A stretch of DNA of 64,000 nt from Burkholderia singularis (GTDB lineage: Bacteria > Pseudomonadota > Gammaproteobacteria > Burkholderiales > Burkholderiaceae). The notes under the pieces were generated by a model. It saw nothing but the letters and a program-made list of their open reading frames with translations. It had not been told where the DNA came from and did no database searches. Below are positions 16,838-27,841 of the stretch, in pieces (within the stretch, counting starts at the first letter, position 1; every line of letters starts with the position of its first letter). A program made the position numbers and the translations under genes. The stretch covers positions 62,001 to 126,000 of the forward strand of contig NZ_FXAN01000004.1 in NCBI RefSeq assembly GCF_900176645.1. The letters are read 5' to 3'.

Positions 16838-17698
16838 TCAGGCGTCGTTCAGTTCGAGCACGATCGGCTGGTGATCGGACGCGTGTGTCGCGCTGTCGAT
16901 TTCGCAGCGCGTGATGCGTTCAGCGAGCGTTTCGGTCACGAATACGAAATCGCATGTGAGCGGCCCGTCGGCCCATTGCGCGGTGTCGTAGACGCCTGCC
17001 GTCGGCGGCGGCGCTTTTCCCGGATGGCGGGCGAGCCACGCATCGACAAAACGCGGCGCGTCCGGAAACGGCGCGACGAAACGCCGATACGCGGCGCTCG
17101 CGTATGCGCTGTTGAAATCGCCGCAAACGATTGCATCGGCGGCGCGCGCCGACGCCGCGAAAGGGCCGTCGAGCGTTTCGGCAGGCGCGCTGTCGCGCGC
17201 ATGCGCGACGGCTTCGCGATGCAGGCGCCTGAGTGCGTCGATTTGCGCGAGCCGTTGCGTCGACGAGTAATACTCGAGATGCGTGACGACGACGCGCACC
17301 GCGCCAAACCGCGCGCGCAGCGTGACTTCAAGCGCGCAGCGCGGCATCGACGGCGCATCGGCACTCGCGGGCCACGGCAGCGCATGGCGCAGCACGCGCT
17401 CGGCGGGCAGCCGGGTCGCGAGCGCGTTGCCGAATTGCCGTCGCGGCGCGCCTGGCGCGCGCGGCGGCAGATCGACGCCGATTGCCTCGAATACGTCGTA
17501 GCCGGGCAGTAGTGCGGCTAATTCGGCATACTGATCGTCGGATGGGCCGCCCGGCAGCGCCGGAAAGCCGCGCGTGACTTCCTGCAGGCATAGCACGTCG
17601 AAGTCTCCGAGCCGGCGCGCGGCGTCGATCGTGCGCGCGAGATCGACCGTGCCGCTCGCATCCCGTCCCCATTGGATGTTCCAGCTAATGAGTCGCAT
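16838..17698 (-). CDS. Endonuclease/exonuclease/phosphatase family protein
   Basis: The 286-residue protein has the fold's signature motifs: LISWNIQWG (Asn near residue 7), LCLQEVTRG (metal-binding Glu), VVTHLEYYSS, CGDFNSAYAS and the C-terminal SDHQPIVLEL (catalytic Asp-His). These are all the residues needed for Mg-dependent phosphodiester or phosphate-ester cleavage. There is no signal peptide. Substrate could be DNA, a phospholipid or another phosphoester. It converges with the exonuclease gene and diverges from rlmD. Confidence 0.88.
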   Translation of the reverse strand: MRLISWNIQWGRDASGTVDLARTIDAARRLGDFDVLCLQEVTRGFPALPGGPSDDQYAELAALLPGYDVFEAIGVDLPPRAPGAPRRQFGNALATRLPAERVLRHALPWPASADAPSMPRCALEVTLRARFGAVRVVVTHLEYYSSTQRLAQIDALRRLHREAVAHARDSAPAETLDGPFAASARAADAIVCGDFNSAYASAAYRRFVAPFPDAPRFVDAWLARHPGKAPPPTAGVYDTAQWADGPLTCDFVFVTETLAERITRCEIDSATHASDHQPIVLELNDA

Positions 17699-17833
17699 CG
17701 TTGACGCTCCGTTATCGTTCAGCGATGGCCCGAGGCGCCGGGCCGGCCGTTTGGAGACGCTCGGGCACGCCCTTTGGCGTGCCGTTCGTCTACAATCTCG
17801 CCTTTGCTCACAATCGTTCGTCAGGAATAGCTG

Positions 17834-19222
17834 GTGTCAGAAGCCGCCCCCCTTTCCGCGCGCCGCGCGTCTGCCGCGCCCGATCGCGCCCCGGTTCTCG
17901 ATATCGATTCGCTCGACATGGAAGCGCGCGGCGTCGGCCGCGTCGTCGACGAAAACGGCGAGCCCGGCAAAGTGATCTTCGTCGAAGGCGCGTTGCCCGG
18001 CGAGCGCGTCACGTATTCGAGCTTTCGCCGCAAGCCGTCCTATGAGCAGGCACAGGTCGTCGATATTGTGCGCGCGAGCGTGATGCGTGCGCAGCCGAAA
18101 TGCGCGTTTTTCGGTACTTGCGGCGGCTGCTCGATGCAGCATCTCGACATGCGCGCGCAAGTCGCGATCAAACAGCGCGTGCTCGAGGACAACCTGTGGC
18201 ATCTCGCGAAACTGCGCTCGGAGACGATGTTCTCGCCGATTCACGGCCCGTCGTGGGGCTACCGGTATCGCGCGCGGCTCACGGTGCGCCATGTCGCGAA
18301 AAAAGGCGGCGTGCTCGTCGGTTTTCACGAGCGCAAGAGCAGCTACGTGGCCGACATGACGAGCTGCGAGGTTCTGCCGCCGCATGTGTCGGCGCTGCTC
18401 GTGCCGCTCAGGCGGCTCGTCGAGGGATTGTCGATCCGTGACCGGATGCCGCAGATCGAGCTGGCGGTCGGCTCGAGCGTGACGGCGCTGGTGCTGCGCG
18501 TGCTCGAGCCGATCAACGCGGCCGACGAAGCGCTGTTGCGCGAATTCGCCGATACGCATCGCGTGCAGTTCTGGCTGCAGCCGAAGGGGCCGGATACGGT
18601 TGCGCCGTTTTATCCGCTCGATGTCGAGCTGGACTACACGCTGCCCGAATTCGGCATCCGGATGCCGTTCAAACCGACCGATTTCACGCAGGTCAACCAT
18701 CAGATCAACCGCGTGCTGGTGGGGCGCGCGCTGCGGCTGCTCGCGCCGGCGCGTGGCGATCGCGTGCTCGATCTGTTTTGCGGTATCGGCAATTTCACGC
18801 TGCCGCTCGCGCGGCTCGCGCGCGACGTGGTCGGCATCGAGGGCAGCGAAGCGCTGACGACGCGCGCGCTCGCGAATGCGAAGGCGAATGGTGTCGACGG
18901 CCATACGTCGTTTGCCTGCCGCAATCTGTTCGACGTGACGGCCGACGATATCCGCGCGCTCGGCGCGTTCGACAAATTCCTGATCGATCCGCCTCGCGAG
19001 GGCGCGCTCGCAGTGTCGAAGGCGCTGGCCGAGATCGCGCAGAGCGGCAGCGGGCCTTTGCCGGCGCGAATCGTCTACGTGTCGTGCAATCCGTCGACGC
19101 TCGCGCGCGACGCGGGACTGCTCGTTCACGAAGCCGGCTACCGGCTCAAGGGCGCGGGCGTGGTGAATATGTTTCCGCATACTTCGCACGTCGAATCGAT
19201 TGCGCTGTTCGAGCGGGCGTAG
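17834..19222 (+). CDS. rlmD: 23S rRNA (uracil-1939-C5)-methyltransferase RlmD
   Basis: The 462-residue protein has an N-terminal TRAM domain, [4Fe-4S] ligands C90, C96, C99 and a fourth Cys in the segment MTSCEV, and a C-terminal Rossmann methyltransferase. The latter contains [14 protein letters not shown] (SAM motif I), IDPPREGA and the catalytic-Cys motif [13 protein letters not shown]. It methylates U1939 of 23S rRNA. The start is a GTG at 17834 with AGGAA 6 bases upstream. TACAAT near 17785-17790 may be its -10. Confidence 0.95.
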   Translation: MSEAAPLSARRASAAPDRAPVLDIDSLDMEARGVGRVVDENGEPGKVIFVEGALPGERVTYSSFRRKPSYEQAQVVDIVRASVMRAQPKCAFFGTCGGCSMQHLDMRAQVAIKQRVLEDNLWHLAKLRSETMFSPIHGPSWGYRYRARLTVRHVAKKGGVLVGFHERKSSYVADMTSCEVLPPHVSALLVPLRRLVEGLSIRDRMPQIELAVGSSVTALVLRVLEPINAADEALLREFADTHRVQFWLQPKGPDTVAPFYPLDVELDYTLPEFGIRMPFKPTDFTQVNHQINRVLVGRALRLLAPARGDRVLDLFCGIGNFTLPLARLARDVVGIEGSEALTTRALANAKANGVDGHTSFACRNLFDVTADDIRALGAFDKFLIDPPREGALAVSKALAEIAQSGSGPLPARIVYVSCNPSTLARDAGLLVHEAGYRLKGAGVVNMFPHTSHVESIALFERA

Positions 19223-19322
19223 GGTTGGCCGCCGGCGCGACGCGGTCGTGCGGTGCTTCGCGCCGGCCGCTCCGATGACCGTTCGCGCACTCCACGACGG
19301 ACCTTCGCTGCGAGATGGCGGC

Positions 19323-19350
19323 GAAAAAAAACCGGCCCATGCGGGCCGGT
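19323..19350 (-). terminator. Rho-independent terminator of the BI-1 family gene
   Basis: ACCGGCCC (19331-19338) pairs with GGGCCGGT (19343-19350). Read on the minus strand it is followed by a run of seven Ts, and it lies 21 bases past the stop of the gene at 19372. Confidence 0.88.
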
Positions 19351-19371
19351 CTTCGGTGAGGCGGTTCAGGC

Positions 19372-20070
19372 TCAGTTGCGATTGCCGCCGAAGATGCCGA
19401 GCAGTGCGAGCAGGTTCGTGAACACGTTGTACAGATCGAGGTAGATCGCGAGCGTCGCGCTGATGTAATTGGTTTCGCCGCCGTTGACGACGCGTTGGAC
19501 GTCGAACAGCATATACGCGGAGAAGATCGCGATCGCAAGCACCGATACGGTCAGCATCAGCGCCGGCAGGTGCAGGAACACGTTCGCGAACGACGCAAGC
19601 AGCAGTACGATCACGCCGACGAACAGCCATTTGCCGAGGCCGGAGAAATCGCGCTTGCTGACGGTGGCGACCGTGGCCATCACGGCAAAGATCACGCCGG
19701 TGCCGCCGAACGCCAGCATGATGAGCGCGGGGCCGTTCGAGAAGCCGAGGATGAAGCCCAACAGGCGCGACAGCATCAGGCCCATGAAGAACGTGAAGCC
19801 GAGCAGCACGAACACGCCGGCCGCGCTGTTCTTCGTGCGCTCGATCGCGAACATGAAGCCGAACGCGATCGCGAGGAACGCGAGGAAGCTCATCATCGGG
19901 CTCGTCGCGGCAAACAGCGAGAAACCGGTCGCGACGCCGATCCAGGCGCCGAGCACGGTCGGCACCATCGACAGGGCGAGGAGCCAGTAGGTGTTGCGCA
20001 GCACGCGGTTGCGGGTCTCGGCGGTACTGATCGCGCCGCCGCGGCCGAAGTTATACGGATAATCGTTCAT
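19372..20070 (-). CDS. Bax inhibitor-1 / YccA family membrane protein
   Basis: A 232-residue protein with a short polar N-terminus (MNDYPYNFGRGG) and seven hydrophobic segments, as in the BI-1 (TMBIM) superfamily. E. coli YccA, the closest known type, is an FtsH substrate and modulator and works with HflKC, which is encoded 11 kb downstream here. Other members are pH-sensitive calcium leak channels. The start at 20070 was chosen for its AGGAG at 20076-20080; a longer upstream frame is not needed. It diverges from ndk. Confidence 0.9.
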   Translation of the reverse strand: MNDYPYNFGRGGAISTAETRNRVLRNTYWLLALSMVPTVLGAWIGVATGFSLFAATSPMMSFLAFLAIAFGFMFAIERTKNSAAGVFVLLGFTFFMGLMLSRLLGFILGFSNGPALIMLAFGGTGVIFAVMATVATVSKRDFSGLGKWLFVGVIVLLLASFANVFLHLPALMLTVSVLAIAIFSAYMLFDVQRVVNGGETNYISATLAIYLDLYNVFTNLLALLGIFGGNRN

Positions 20071-20265
20071 GGTTTCTCCTAACATGGAACGTGGCGGCAT
20101 CGCGAGCGGGCGGCATGCTTGTTGCGCCGCGGCAGGCCATGACGCCGCTACCCCTAAGATAGGTTTCGAGGCGAGAGGTTTCAACATTGAGCCGCCCGCG
20201 AAACATGGCTGATTCGACCTTTCGGTCGTGTAAGGGTTCAATCGCAATGATACACGGGAACGTGT

Positions 20266-20271
20266 TACAAT
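20266..20271 (+). promoter_or_regulatory. Probable -10 of ndk, with adjoining inverted repeat
   Basis: TACAAT lies about 46 bases before the ndk ATG, with a weak TCGCAA 18 bases upstream. The inverted repeat ACACG-4-CGTGT (20252-20265) sits in the spacer and could be an operator. Confidence 0.4.
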
Positions 20272-20317
20272 AACGGATTCATTTGAAACTGTAACCTCTT
20301 AATTTTTTGGAGTTTTT

Positions 20318-20743
20318 ATGGCAATCGAGCGCACCCTGTCGATCATCAAGCCGGATGCGGTGGCGAAGAACGTGATCGGCCAGATCTACAGCCGTTTCGA
20401 AAACGCCGGTTTGAAGATCGTTGCGTCGCGCATGGCGCACCTGTCGCGCGCCGATGCGGAGAAGTTCTACGCCGTTCACGCCGAGCGCCCGTTCTTCAAG
20501 GATCTCGTCGACTTCATGATCTCGGGCCCGGTGATGATCCAGGTTCTTGAGGGCGAGAACGCGATTCTGAAGAATCGCGAGCTGATGGGCGCGACGGACC
20601 CGAAAAAGGCCGAAAAGGGCACGATCCGCGCGGATTTCGCGGACAGCATCGACGCGAACGCCGTGCACGGCTCGGACGCGGCGGAAACGGCACGCGTCGA
20701 AATCGCGTTCTTTTTCCCGGAAATGAACGTCTACTCGCGTTGA
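20318..20743 (+). CDS. ndk: Nucleoside diphosphate kinase
   Basis: The 141-residue enzyme starts [15 protein letters not shown]. It carries the active-site segment [20 protein letters not shown] with the phosphorylated His, plus [16 protein letters not shown]. It equalises nucleoside triphosphate pools through a phosphohistidine intermediate. TTTTGGAG lies 5-12 bases upstream of the ATG. It is the first gene of the ndk-rlmN-rodZ-ispG-hisS run. Confidence 0.98.
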   Translation: MAIERTLSIIKPDAVAKNVIGQIYSRFENAGLKIVASRMAHLSRADAEKFYAVHAERPFFKDLVDFMISGPVMIQVLEGENAILKNRELMGATDPKKAEKGTIRADFADSIDANAVHGSDAAETARVEIAFFFPEMNVYSR

Positions 20744-20783
20744 CGCGGGCAAGATCCAGCGCGTAGCGGCAAGGCAGGACACC

Positions 20784-21917
20784 ATGGCGAACGAATCTCC
20801 CGTCGATCTACTCGATTTCGATGCCGACGGCCTCGTCGCGTATTGCGGCAGCCTCGGCGAGAAGGCGTTTCGCGCGAAGCAGTTGCAGCGCTGGATCCAT
20901 CAGTACAATGCGACCGATTTCGACGGGATGACCGATCTCGCGAAATCGCTGCGCGAAAAGCTGAAAGGGCGGGCCGTGATCGGCGCGCCCGACATCCTGA
21001 GCGATCACGTGTCGGCGGACGGCACGCGCAAGTGGCTCCTCAACGTCGGCAACGGCAACGCGGTCGAAACGGTGTTCATTCCCGAGGAGACGCGCGGCAC
21101 GCTTTGCGTGTCGTCGCAGGCGGGGTGCGCGGTCAACTGCCGGTTCTGCTCGACGGGCAAGCAGGGTTTTTCCCGCAATCTGTCGACGGGCGAGATCGTC
21201 GGTCAGTTACGGATGGCGGAGTTCGCGCTGCGGGCGTCGCTCGGGCGCGCGCCCGGCCCGAACGGGCGCGCGGAGCGCGTCGTCACGAACGTCGTGATGA
21301 TGGGCATGGGCGAGCCGCTTCTCAATTACGCGGCGGTCGTGCCCGCGATGCGGCTGATGCTCGACGACAACGCGTATGGCTTGTCGCGCAGGCGCGTCAC
21401 GCTGTCGACGTCGGGCGTCGTGCCGATGATGGACCGGCTCGGCGCCGAGCTGCCGGTCGCGCTCGCGGTGTCGCTGCATGCGCCGAACGACGCGCTGCGC
21501 GACATGCTCGTGCCGCTCAACAAGAAACATCCGCTGCGTGAGCTGATGGCGGCTTGCGAGCGTTATCTGAAGGTCGCGCCGCGCGACTTCATCACGTTCG
21601 AATATTGCATGCTCGACGGCGTCAACGATTCCGAAGCGCATGCGCGCGAACTCCTCGCGCTCACGCGCGACGTGCCGTGCAAATTCAACCTGATTCCGTT
21701 CAATCCGTTTCCGGAGTCGGGGCTCGTGCGCTCGAAGCCGGAGCAGATCAAGCGCTTCGCGCAGATTCTGATCGACGCCGGCGTAGTGACGACGGTGCGC
21801 AAGACGCGCGGCGACGATATCGACGCCGCGTGCGGCCAGCTCGCGGGCGCGGTCAAGGATCGCACGCGTCTCGCGCAGCGCACGGGGGCGAAGGTGATCG
21901 AGGTCCGGGCGGTTTGA
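20784..21917 (+). CDS. rlmN: Dual-specificity RNA methyltransferase RlmN
   Basis: The 377-residue radical-SAM enzyme has the CxxxCxxC cluster (C115, C119, C122 in [15 protein letters not shown]), [11 protein letters not shown], the region ISLSTSG-like ([14 protein letters not shown]) and the C-terminal methyl-carrying Cys in [14 protein letters not shown]. It methylates C2 of A2503 in 23S rRNA and A37 of some tRNAs. AAGGCAGGA precedes the ATG. It is 40 bases after ndk. Confidence 0.97.
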   Translation: MANESPVDLLDFDADGLVAYCGSLGEKAFRAKQLQRWIHQYNATDFDGMTDLAKSLREKLKGRAVIGAPDILSDHVSADGTRKWLLNVGNGNAVETVFIPEETRGTLCVSSQAGCAVNCRFCSTGKQGFSRNLSTGEIVGQLRMAEFALRASLGRAPGPNGRAERVVTNVVMMGMGEPLLNYAAVVPAMRLMLDDNAYGLSRRRVTLSTSGVVPMMDRLGAELPVALAVSLHAPNDALRDMLVPLNKKHPLRELMAACERYLKVAPRDFITFEYCMLDGVNDSEAHARELLALTRDVPCKFNLIPFNPFPESGLVRSKPEQIKRFAQILIDAGVVTTVRKTRGDDIDAACGQLAGAVKDRTRLAQRTGAKVIEVRAV

Positions 21918-22073
21918 CGGCGATGCCGTTGGGAATGCCTGGGCGGGTAGTGCAATAAACGCGAAAGCGATCGGGGATGGCGCGGCGCGCCGTGCTGTGT
22001 GACAACGATAGGTGCGTGTGTGGCCGAAGCCGGCGCGGGCGCGCATGAAAGAAGAATCGACGCGAGGATGAGG

Positions 22074-23168
22074 ATGAGCGAAGCGCAGCCGTCAAAGAGC
22101 CCAGAGACGAACGCAGGCGAGCACCCGGCGGCGGCCGGGCTTGCATCGGTCGCGGCCGTCGGCGAGCGGCTCGCGGAGTTGCGTCGTGCGAAAGGCTGGT
22201 CCGTCGACGACGTGTCCGCGCGGCTGAAGATCGCCGCACCGAAGCTGCAGGCGCTCGAGGCGGGCGACACGAGCCAGTTCCCAGGCGCGACGTTCGCGCT
22301 TGGCGTCGTGCGCAGCTACGCAAAGATGCTGGGCGTCGATCCGGAACCGTTCGCGCAAGCGCTGCGCCGAGAGAAAGGCGTGCCGGCGGTGGACTTGTCG
22401 TTGCCCGCGTCGTCGGGCGCCGATCTGCCGCGCGGGCGCGTGTCGATCCATCTCGGCGATTCGTCGCGCAGCCGGCCGTGGCTATGGGCGATCGCGGCGG
22501 CAGTCGTCGCGCTTGTCGCCGTGATGATGTGGCGCACGGGCGGCGAATCGACGAATTGGCTCGCGCGCTTCAAGACGGGCGGCGCGGATAACGGCGCGGC
22601 GGCGGTGCATGACCAGCAGCCGGAGAGCGCCGCGTCCGAGCTGCCGGCGAGCGCGGCAGTGTCGGGTTCGGTGACGCAGGCGCAGGGCGCGTCCGGCGCC
22701 GCCGAGCAAACCGCAACGCAAACGGTGCCGGGCAGCGCGGCGCTCGCGCCGGCGCAGGTCGCCGGACCGGCGTTGGCCGCAAGCGTCGCCGGCGAATCGC
22801 CTGCTTCGGCGACATCATCGGCGCAGGCCACCGCCGCTGGCCCGGCCGCGGCATCGGTTGCGGCCGCGGCACAGCCGCAACCATCGGCATCGGCAAGCGA
22901 GGCGGCGACTGTCGCGCCCGGCCAGTCGGTGGTGACGTTGAAGGTCGCGCAGGACTGCTGGTTCAGCGTGCGCGATAAGCACGGCAAGGAACTGTTCTCG
23001 GCGCTCGTGCGGGCAGGCGAGACCAAGCAGGTGGTGGGCGACGCGCCGCTCAAGGTGACGATCGGCAACAAGGCCGGGCTCGAGTCGATCGCTTTCGACG
23101 GCAAGCCTGTCGATCCGGCAAAATACTCGGCGGCTCGGGGTAACGTCGCGCGTTTCGCGTTGCCCTGA
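22074..23168 (+). CDS. rodZ: RodZ-like helix-turn-helix membrane protein
   Basis: The 364-residue protein has an N-terminal helix-turn-helix ([20 protein letters not shown], with [14 protein letters not shown]), then one membrane segment near residues 138-155 ([19 protein letters not shown]). A long Ala/Ser/Pro-rich periplasmic linker and a C-terminal beta domain ([23 protein letters not shown]4115 type) follow. This is the RodZ layout, which links MreB to the elongation machinery. I chose the ATG at 22074 because GAGG lies 6 bases upstream; ATGs at 22068 and a start at 21999 are also in frame. It sits between rlmN and ispG as in other betaproteobacteria. Confidence 0.87.
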   Translation: MSEAQPSKSPETNAGEHPAAAGLASVAAVGERLAELRRAKGWSVDDVSARLKIAAPKLQALEAGDTSQFPGATFALGVVRSYAKMLGVDPEPFAQALRREKGVPAVDLSLPASSGADLPRGRVSIHLGDSSRSRPWLWAIAAAVVALVAVMMWRTGGESTNWLARFKTGGADNGAAAVHDQQPESAASELPASAAVSGSVTQAQGASGAAEQTATQTVPGSAALAPAQVAGPALAASVAGESPASATSSAQATAAGPAAASVAAAAQPQPSASASEAATVAPGQSVVTLKVAQDCWFSVRDKHGKELFSALVRAGETKQVVGDAPLKVTIGNKAGLESIAFDGKPVDPAKYSAARGNVARFALP

Positions 23169-23260
23169 CGGCCAGCGTCGTGACCGCAGGCGGCCGCGAC
23201 GCTTTTCCCATTCGCGCGCAGCCAACGGGCGGCGCGCCATGCGTAAATTTGGATCCAACG

Positions 23261-24613
23261 ATGCAATCCGAAGCTCAATCCCCTGAAGCTCGATCTACCG
23301 ACGCTCGACTTCCTCGAGACAGCCAAATCTGTTCAACCGAGCCGGTGTTCGGCGGGCATGCGCCGCGGCGCGTGTCGCATGGCGTCGATGTCCGCTGGGG
23401 CGGCAATCTCGTGACGATCGGCGGCGATGCGCCGGTTCGTGTGCAGTCGATGACGAACACCGACACGGCCGACGCGATCGGCACGGCGATCCAGGTGAAG
23501 GAACTCGCGAATGCGGGTTCCGAACTCGTTCGCATCACCGTGAATACGCCCGAGGCGGCCGCCGCGGTGCCCGCGATTCGCGAGCAGCTCGATCGGATGG
23601 GCATTGCGGTGCCGCTCGTCGGCGATTTCCATTACAACGGACATCTGCTGTTGCGCGACTATCCGGACTGCGCGCAGGCACTGTCGAAGTACCGGATCAA
23701 TCCGGGCAACGTTGGCCAGGGCGCGAAGCGCGATACGCAGTTTGCGCAGATGATCGAAGCCGCGATCAAGTACGACAAACCGGTGCGAATCGGCGTGAAC
23801 TGGGGCAGCCTCGATCAGGATCTGCTTGCGCGGATGATGGACGAGAACGCCGCGCGCGCGACGCCGTGGGACGCGCAGAGCGTGATGTACGAAGCGCTGA
23901 TCCAATCGGCGATCGGCTCGGCCGAGCGTGCGGTCGAACTCGGCCTTGGGCGCGACAAGATCGTGCTGTCGTGCAAGGTGAGCGGGGTGCAGGACTTGAT
24001 CGCGGTGTACCGGGAGCTGGCGCGCCGCTGCGGCTTCGCGCTGCATCTCGGACTTACCGAGGCGGGCATGGGGTCGAAGGGGATCGTCGCGTCGACAGCC
24101 GCGCTCGGCGTGCTGCTGCAGGAAGGGATCGGCGACACGATCCGGATTTCGCTGACGCCGGAGCCGGGCGCGTCGCGCACGGGTGAGGTGGTCGTCGGTC
24201 AGGAGATCTTGCAGACGATGGGGCTGCGCTCGTTCGCGCCGATGGTCGTCGCGTGCCCCGGCTGCGGCCGCACGACCAGCACGCTGTTTCAGGAACTCGC
24301 GCTGCAGATCCAGAACTATCTGCGCGAGCAGATGCCGGTGTGGCGCAATGAATATCCGGGCGTCGAGAAGATGAGCGTCGCGGTGATGGGCTGCATCGTC
24401 AATGGCCCGGGCGAGTCGAAGCACGCGAACATCGGCATCAGCCTGCCGGGTTCGGGCGAGAATCCGGCTGCGCCTGTCTTCATCGACGGCCAGAAAGTGA
24501 AAACGCTGCGCGGCGAACACATCGCGCAGGAATTCCAGCAGATCGTGAGCGACTACGTGGCGCGTACTTACGGCGCAGCCGCTCAAGGCCGTGCCGAAGC
24601 GCTCCAGAATTAA
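23261..24613 (+). CDS. ispG: 4-Hydroxy-3-methylbut-2-enyl diphosphate synthase (flavodoxin)
   Basis: The enzyme has the TIM-barrel N-terminus ([32 protein letters not shown]) and the [4Fe-4S] ligands in [10 protein letters not shown] and [17 protein letters not shown]. IspG makes HMBPP from MEcPP, the penultimate step of the MEP isoprenoid route. The start at 23261 (MQSEAQSP) gives 450 residues; the first 35 or so are not conserved, and an upstream start at 23180 is less likely. It follows rodZ by 92 bases and precedes hisS by 18. Confidence 0.95.
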   Translation: MQSEAQSPEARSTDARLPRDSQICSTEPVFGGHAPRRVSHGVDVRWGGNLVTIGGDAPVRVQSMTNTDTADAIGTAIQVKELANAGSELVRITVNTPEAAAAVPAIREQLDRMGIAVPLVGDFHYNGHLLLRDYPDCAQALSKYRINPGNVGQGAKRDTQFAQMIEAAIKYDKPVRIGVNWGSLDQDLLARMMDENAARATPWDAQSVMYEALIQSAIGSAERAVELGLGRDKIVLSCKVSGVQDLIAVYRELARRCGFALHLGLTEAGMGSKGIVASTAALGVLLQEGIGDTIRISLTPEPGASRTGEVVVGQEILQTMGLRSFAPMVVACPGCGRTTSTLFQELALQIQNYLREQMPVWRNEYPGVEKMSVAVMGCIVNGPGESKHANIGISLPGSGENPAAPVFIDGQKVKTLRGEHIAQEFQQIVSDYVARTYGAAAQGRAEALQN

Positions 24614-24631
24614 TTCGTCAACCGTAACCAG

Positions 24632-25972
24632 ATGACAGAACAAAAGCGAAAGCTCGACAAACTGACGGGCGTGAAGGGCATGAACGACATCCTGCCGCAG
24701 GATGCCGCGTTGTGGGAATTCTTCGAATCGACCGCGAAATCGCTGTTGCGCGCGTATGGCTATCAGGGCATCCGCACGCCAATCGTCGAGCACACGCAAC
24801 TTTTCACGCGCGGCATCGGCGAAGTGACCGACATCGTCGAGAAGGAACTGTACAACTTCACCGATTCGCTGAACGGCGACGAACTCGCGCTGCGCCCGGA
24901 AGGCACCGCGGCCGTCGTGCGTGCGTCGATCGAACATAACCTGCTGTACGACGGACCGAAGCGGCTCTTCTACATCGGCCCGATGTTTCGCCACGAGCGC
25001 CCGCAGCGCGGCCGCTATCGGCAGTTCCATCAAGTCGGCGTCGAGGCGCTCGGCTTCGCGGGCCCGGACGCCGACGCGGAAATCATCATGATGTGCCAGC
25101 GGCTGTGGGACGATCTCGGCCTCATGGGCATCCGGCTCGAGATCAATTCGCTCGGTCTCGCCGAAGAGCGCGCCGCGCACCGCGTCGAGTTGATCAAGTA
25201 TCTCGAGCAGCACGCCGACCAGCTCGACGCCGATGCGCAGCGCCGTCTATATACGAACCCGCTGCGCGTGCTGGATACGAAGAATCCCGCGCTGCAGGCG
25301 ATCGTCGAGAATGCGCCGAAGCTGATCGATTTCCTCGGCGATGAGTCGCGCGCGCATTTCGAAGGGTTGCAGCGCCTGCTGAAGGCCAACAACGTGCCGT
25401 TCAAGATCAATCCGCGTCTCGTGCGCGGCCTCGACTACTACAACCTGACCGTGTTCGAGTGGGTGACCGACAAGCTCGGCGCGCAGGGCACGGTGGCGGC
25501 CGGCGGCCGCTACGACGCGCTGATCGAGCAATTGGGCGGCAAGCCCGCGCCCGCGTGCGGCTGGGGGATGGGTATCGAGCGGATTCTCGAACTGCTGAAG
25601 GAAGACGATCTCGTGCCGGAGCAGGACGGCGTCGATGTCTACGTGGTCCATCAGGGCGATGCGGCGCGCGAGCAGGCATTCGTCGTCGCCGAGCGGCTGC
25701 GCGACACGGGCCTCGATGTGATTTTCCATTGCAGCGCCGACGGCGCCGGCGCGAGCTTCAAATCGCAAATGAAGCGCGCGGACGCGAGCGGCGCGGCATT
25801 CGCGGTGATTTTCGGCGAGGACGAAGTAGCGAACGGCACGGCGAGCGTGAAACCTTTGCGCGATGCGGGCGCGGCGGGCGAAAAGCAGGCTCAGCAGTCG
25901 GTGCCGGTCGAAAACTTGACCGAATTTCTAATCAATGCGATGGTTGCATCCGCCGAAGACGGCGACGACTGA
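24632..25972 (+). CDS. hisS: Histidyl-tRNA synthetase
   Basis: The 446-residue class II synthetase has GMNDILP near the start, motif 2 ([16 protein letters not shown]), the histidine-specific [15 protein letters not shown], motif 3 ([11 protein letters not shown]) and a C-terminal anticodon-binding domain. It charges tRNA-His. A divergent paralogue without this role, hisZ, lies at 33763-34911. Confidence 0.98.
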   Translation: MTEQKRKLDKLTGVKGMNDILPQDAALWEFFESTAKSLLRAYGYQGIRTPIVEHTQLFTRGIGEVTDIVEKELYNFTDSLNGDELALRPEGTAAVVRASIEHNLLYDGPKRLFYIGPMFRHERPQRGRYRQFHQVGVEALGFAGPDADAEIIMMCQRLWDDLGLMGIRLEINSLGLAEERAAHRVELIKYLEQHADQLDADAQRRLYTNPLRVLDTKNPALQAIVENAPKLIDFLGDESRAHFEGLQRLLKANNVPFKINPRLVRGLDYYNLTVFEWVTDKLGAQGTVAAGGRYDALIEQLGGKPAPACGWGMGIERILELLKEDDLVPEQDGVDVYVVHQGDAAREQAFVVAERLRDTGLDVIFHCSADGAGASFKSQMKRADASGAAFAVIFGEDEVANGTASVKPLRDAGAAGEKQAQQSVPVENLTEFLINAMVASAEDGDD

Positions 25973-26023
25973 TCGCGGCGTGTCCTCGACCAGAAAGCGT
26001 GTACAGGAAGGAATCGCTAGGCG

Positions 26024-26653
26024 ATGAGCTACCACGACGAACAAGAATCGATTGAAAACCTGAAGGCATGGTGGACCCGGTGGGGCAATCTGACGACCTG
26101 GATCGCCATTGCCGTGCTCGCGGTCGCGGCGGCATGGAACGGCTGGAATTACTGGCAGCGGCGTCAGGCCGCGCAGGCGGCGGTGCTGTATGAGCAGGTG
26201 CAGCAGGCCGTCGCGTCGAACGACAAGGCGAAGATTTCACGCGTCGCCGCTGACATGGAAGACAAGTTCGGCGGCACCGCCTATGCGCAGATGACGGCGC
26301 TTGAAGCCGCGAAGGCGCTCTACGGCGCGGGCGACGCGGCGCTCGCCAAGGCGCAGCTCCAATGGACGGTCGATCACGCGAAGGACGACGAGTACAAGCA
26401 GATCGCGAAGTTGCGTCTTGCGTCGCTGCTGCTCGACGAAAAGGCATACGACGCGGGGCTCGCGCTGCTCGCGGGCACGCCGCCCGATGCGTTCAAGGGG
26501 CTCGTCGCGGATCGCCGTGGCGACCTGCTTGCCGCGCAAGGCAAGAGCGACGATGCGCGCGCCGCATACAAGCTCGCGCTCGACGCGCTGCCGAAGGATG
26601 ATTCGTCCTCGCGCCAACTCGTGCAATTCAAGCTGGATGCGCTCGGCGGCTAA
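26024..26653 (+). CDS. yfgM: YfgM-type ancillary SecYEG translocon subunit
   Basis: A 209-residue protein with a short cytoplasmic N-terminus, one membrane helix at about 26-44 (LTTWIAIAVLAVAAAWNGW) and a periplasmic TPR-like domain (ALEAAKALYGAGDAALAKAQ, LRLASLLLDEKAYDAGLALL). YfgM works with PpiD at the Sec translocon in chaperoning secreted proteins. AGGAAGGAA lies upstream of the ATG. Its place between hisS and bamB is conserved. Confidence 0.9.
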   Translation: MSYHDEQESIENLKAWWTRWGNLTTWIAIAVLAVAAAWNGWNYWQRRQAAQAAVLYEQVQQAVASNDKAKISRVAADMEDKFGGTAYAQMTALEAAKALYGAGDAALAKAQLQWTVDHAKDDEYKQIAKLRLASLLLDEKAYDAGLALLAGTPPDAFKGLVADRRGDLLAAQGKSDDARAAYKLALDALPKDDSSSRQLVQFKLDALGG

Positions 26654-26695
26654 GCGCGCGCTTTTGTTCTCAACCTAACTTTGCTTCGCTCATCG

Positions 26696-27841
26696 ATGAA
26701 TCTGCTGAAACGTTACGCTGCTCCTGTTGCCTGTGCGGCGGCCGTCCTGGTTCTCGCGGCCTGTTCGTCATCGAAGGACGCACGCCGCGTGCCGACGCCG
26801 CTTGCCGAGTTCAAACCCGCGCTCGACGTGCAGCAGGTGTGGAAGGCGAGCGTCGGCAAGGGCGGCCGCTATTCGTTCTCGCCGGTCGCGGTGGGCGATG
26901 CGGTCTATGTTGCCGGCGCGAACGGCTCGGTCGAGAAGATCGATGCGAAGACGGGCCAGGAAGTGTGGCGCACGAAGGTGGGTTCCGACCTGTCCGCCGG
27001 CGTCGGCAGCGACGGCAATCTGACTGCGGTCGGCGCGCTGAAGGGCGGCCTCTTCGTGCTTGGTCCGGATGGCAAGCTGTTGTGGAAGACGTCCGTGCAA
27101 GGCGAGATCTTCTCGCCGCCGCTCGTCGGCAACGGTTTTGTGATCGTGCGCACGATCGACGGCCAGGTGATCGCATTCTCCGCGCAGACGGGCGAGCAGA
27201 AGTGGAGCTACCGCAACCGGGCGGTGCCGCTCAACCTGCGCGTGTCGGCCGGCATGACGTTCGCGGGCGATGCCGCGGTGCTCGCGGGCTTTCCGGGCGG
27301 CGGTCTCATCGCGCTGAACCTGCAGACCGGCGAGCCGTTCTGGCAAACGCCGGTGTCGTTCCCGAAGGGCGTGACCGAGGTCGAGCGGATCAATGACGTG
27401 ACGGGCGCGCCTACGCTCGTCGGCGCCGAAACCTGCGCGGTGACGTTCCAGGGGCAGCTCGGCTGCTTCGACGCGAATTCCGGCCGTCCGCAGTGGGAAA
27501 AACCGTTCTCCAGCCGCAGCGGCATCGCGCAGGACGATACGGTGGTCGTGGGCGGCGACGACTGGTCCGTCGTCGCCGCGTATGACGTCGCGACGGGCAA
27601 GGAGCTTTGGCGCAACGACAAGCTCAAGAGCCGCGACGTCGGCGTGCCGTATCTGCTCGGCCGCGCCGTGGTGCTCGGCGATTACAAGGGCTTCGTGCAT
27701 TTCCTGTCGCGTGACGACGGCGCATTCGTCGCCCGGATGAAGACGGACGGCAGCGCGATCAACGCGGCGCCCGTGCTCGCGGGCAACACGCTCGTCGTGC
27801 AAACGCAGGACGGCGGCGTATACGGTTTCCGTCCGCGCTGA
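26696..27841 (+). CDS. bamB: Outer membrane assembly lipoprotein BamB
   Basis: The 381-residue lipoprotein has lipobox LVLAAC (Cys23) and a PQQ-like eight-bladed beta-propeller, with repeated blade motifs such as GQEVWRTKVGSDL, GKLLWKTSVQGE and GKELWRND. BamB binds BamA and assists insertion of outer-membrane beta-barrels; the partner BamD is at 48340-49179. The ATG at 26696 fits the signal peptide. Confidence 0.96.
   Translation: MNLLKRYAAPVACAAAVLVLAACSSSKDARRVPTPLAEFKPALDVQQVWKASVGKGGRYSFSPVAVGDAVYVAGANGSVEKIDAKTGQEVWRTKVGSDLSAGVGSDGNLTAVGALKGGLFVLGPDGKLLWKTSVQGEIFSPPLVGNGFVIVRTIDGQVIAFSAQTGEQKWSYRNRAVPLNLRVSAGMTFAGDAAVLAGFPGGGLIALNLQTGEPFWQTPVSFPKGVTEVERINDVTGAPTLVGAETCAVTFQGQLGCFDANSGRPQWEKPFSSRSGIAQDDTVVVGGDDWSVVAAYDVATGKELWRNDKLKSRDVGVPYLLGRAVVLGDYKGFVHFLSRDDGAFVARMKTDGSAINAAPVLAGNTLVVQTQDGGVYGFRPR

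Noticed and set aside
23333-25213. A 626-residue minus-strand open frame opposite ispG and hisS
   Set aside because: Antisense shadow of two firm genes.
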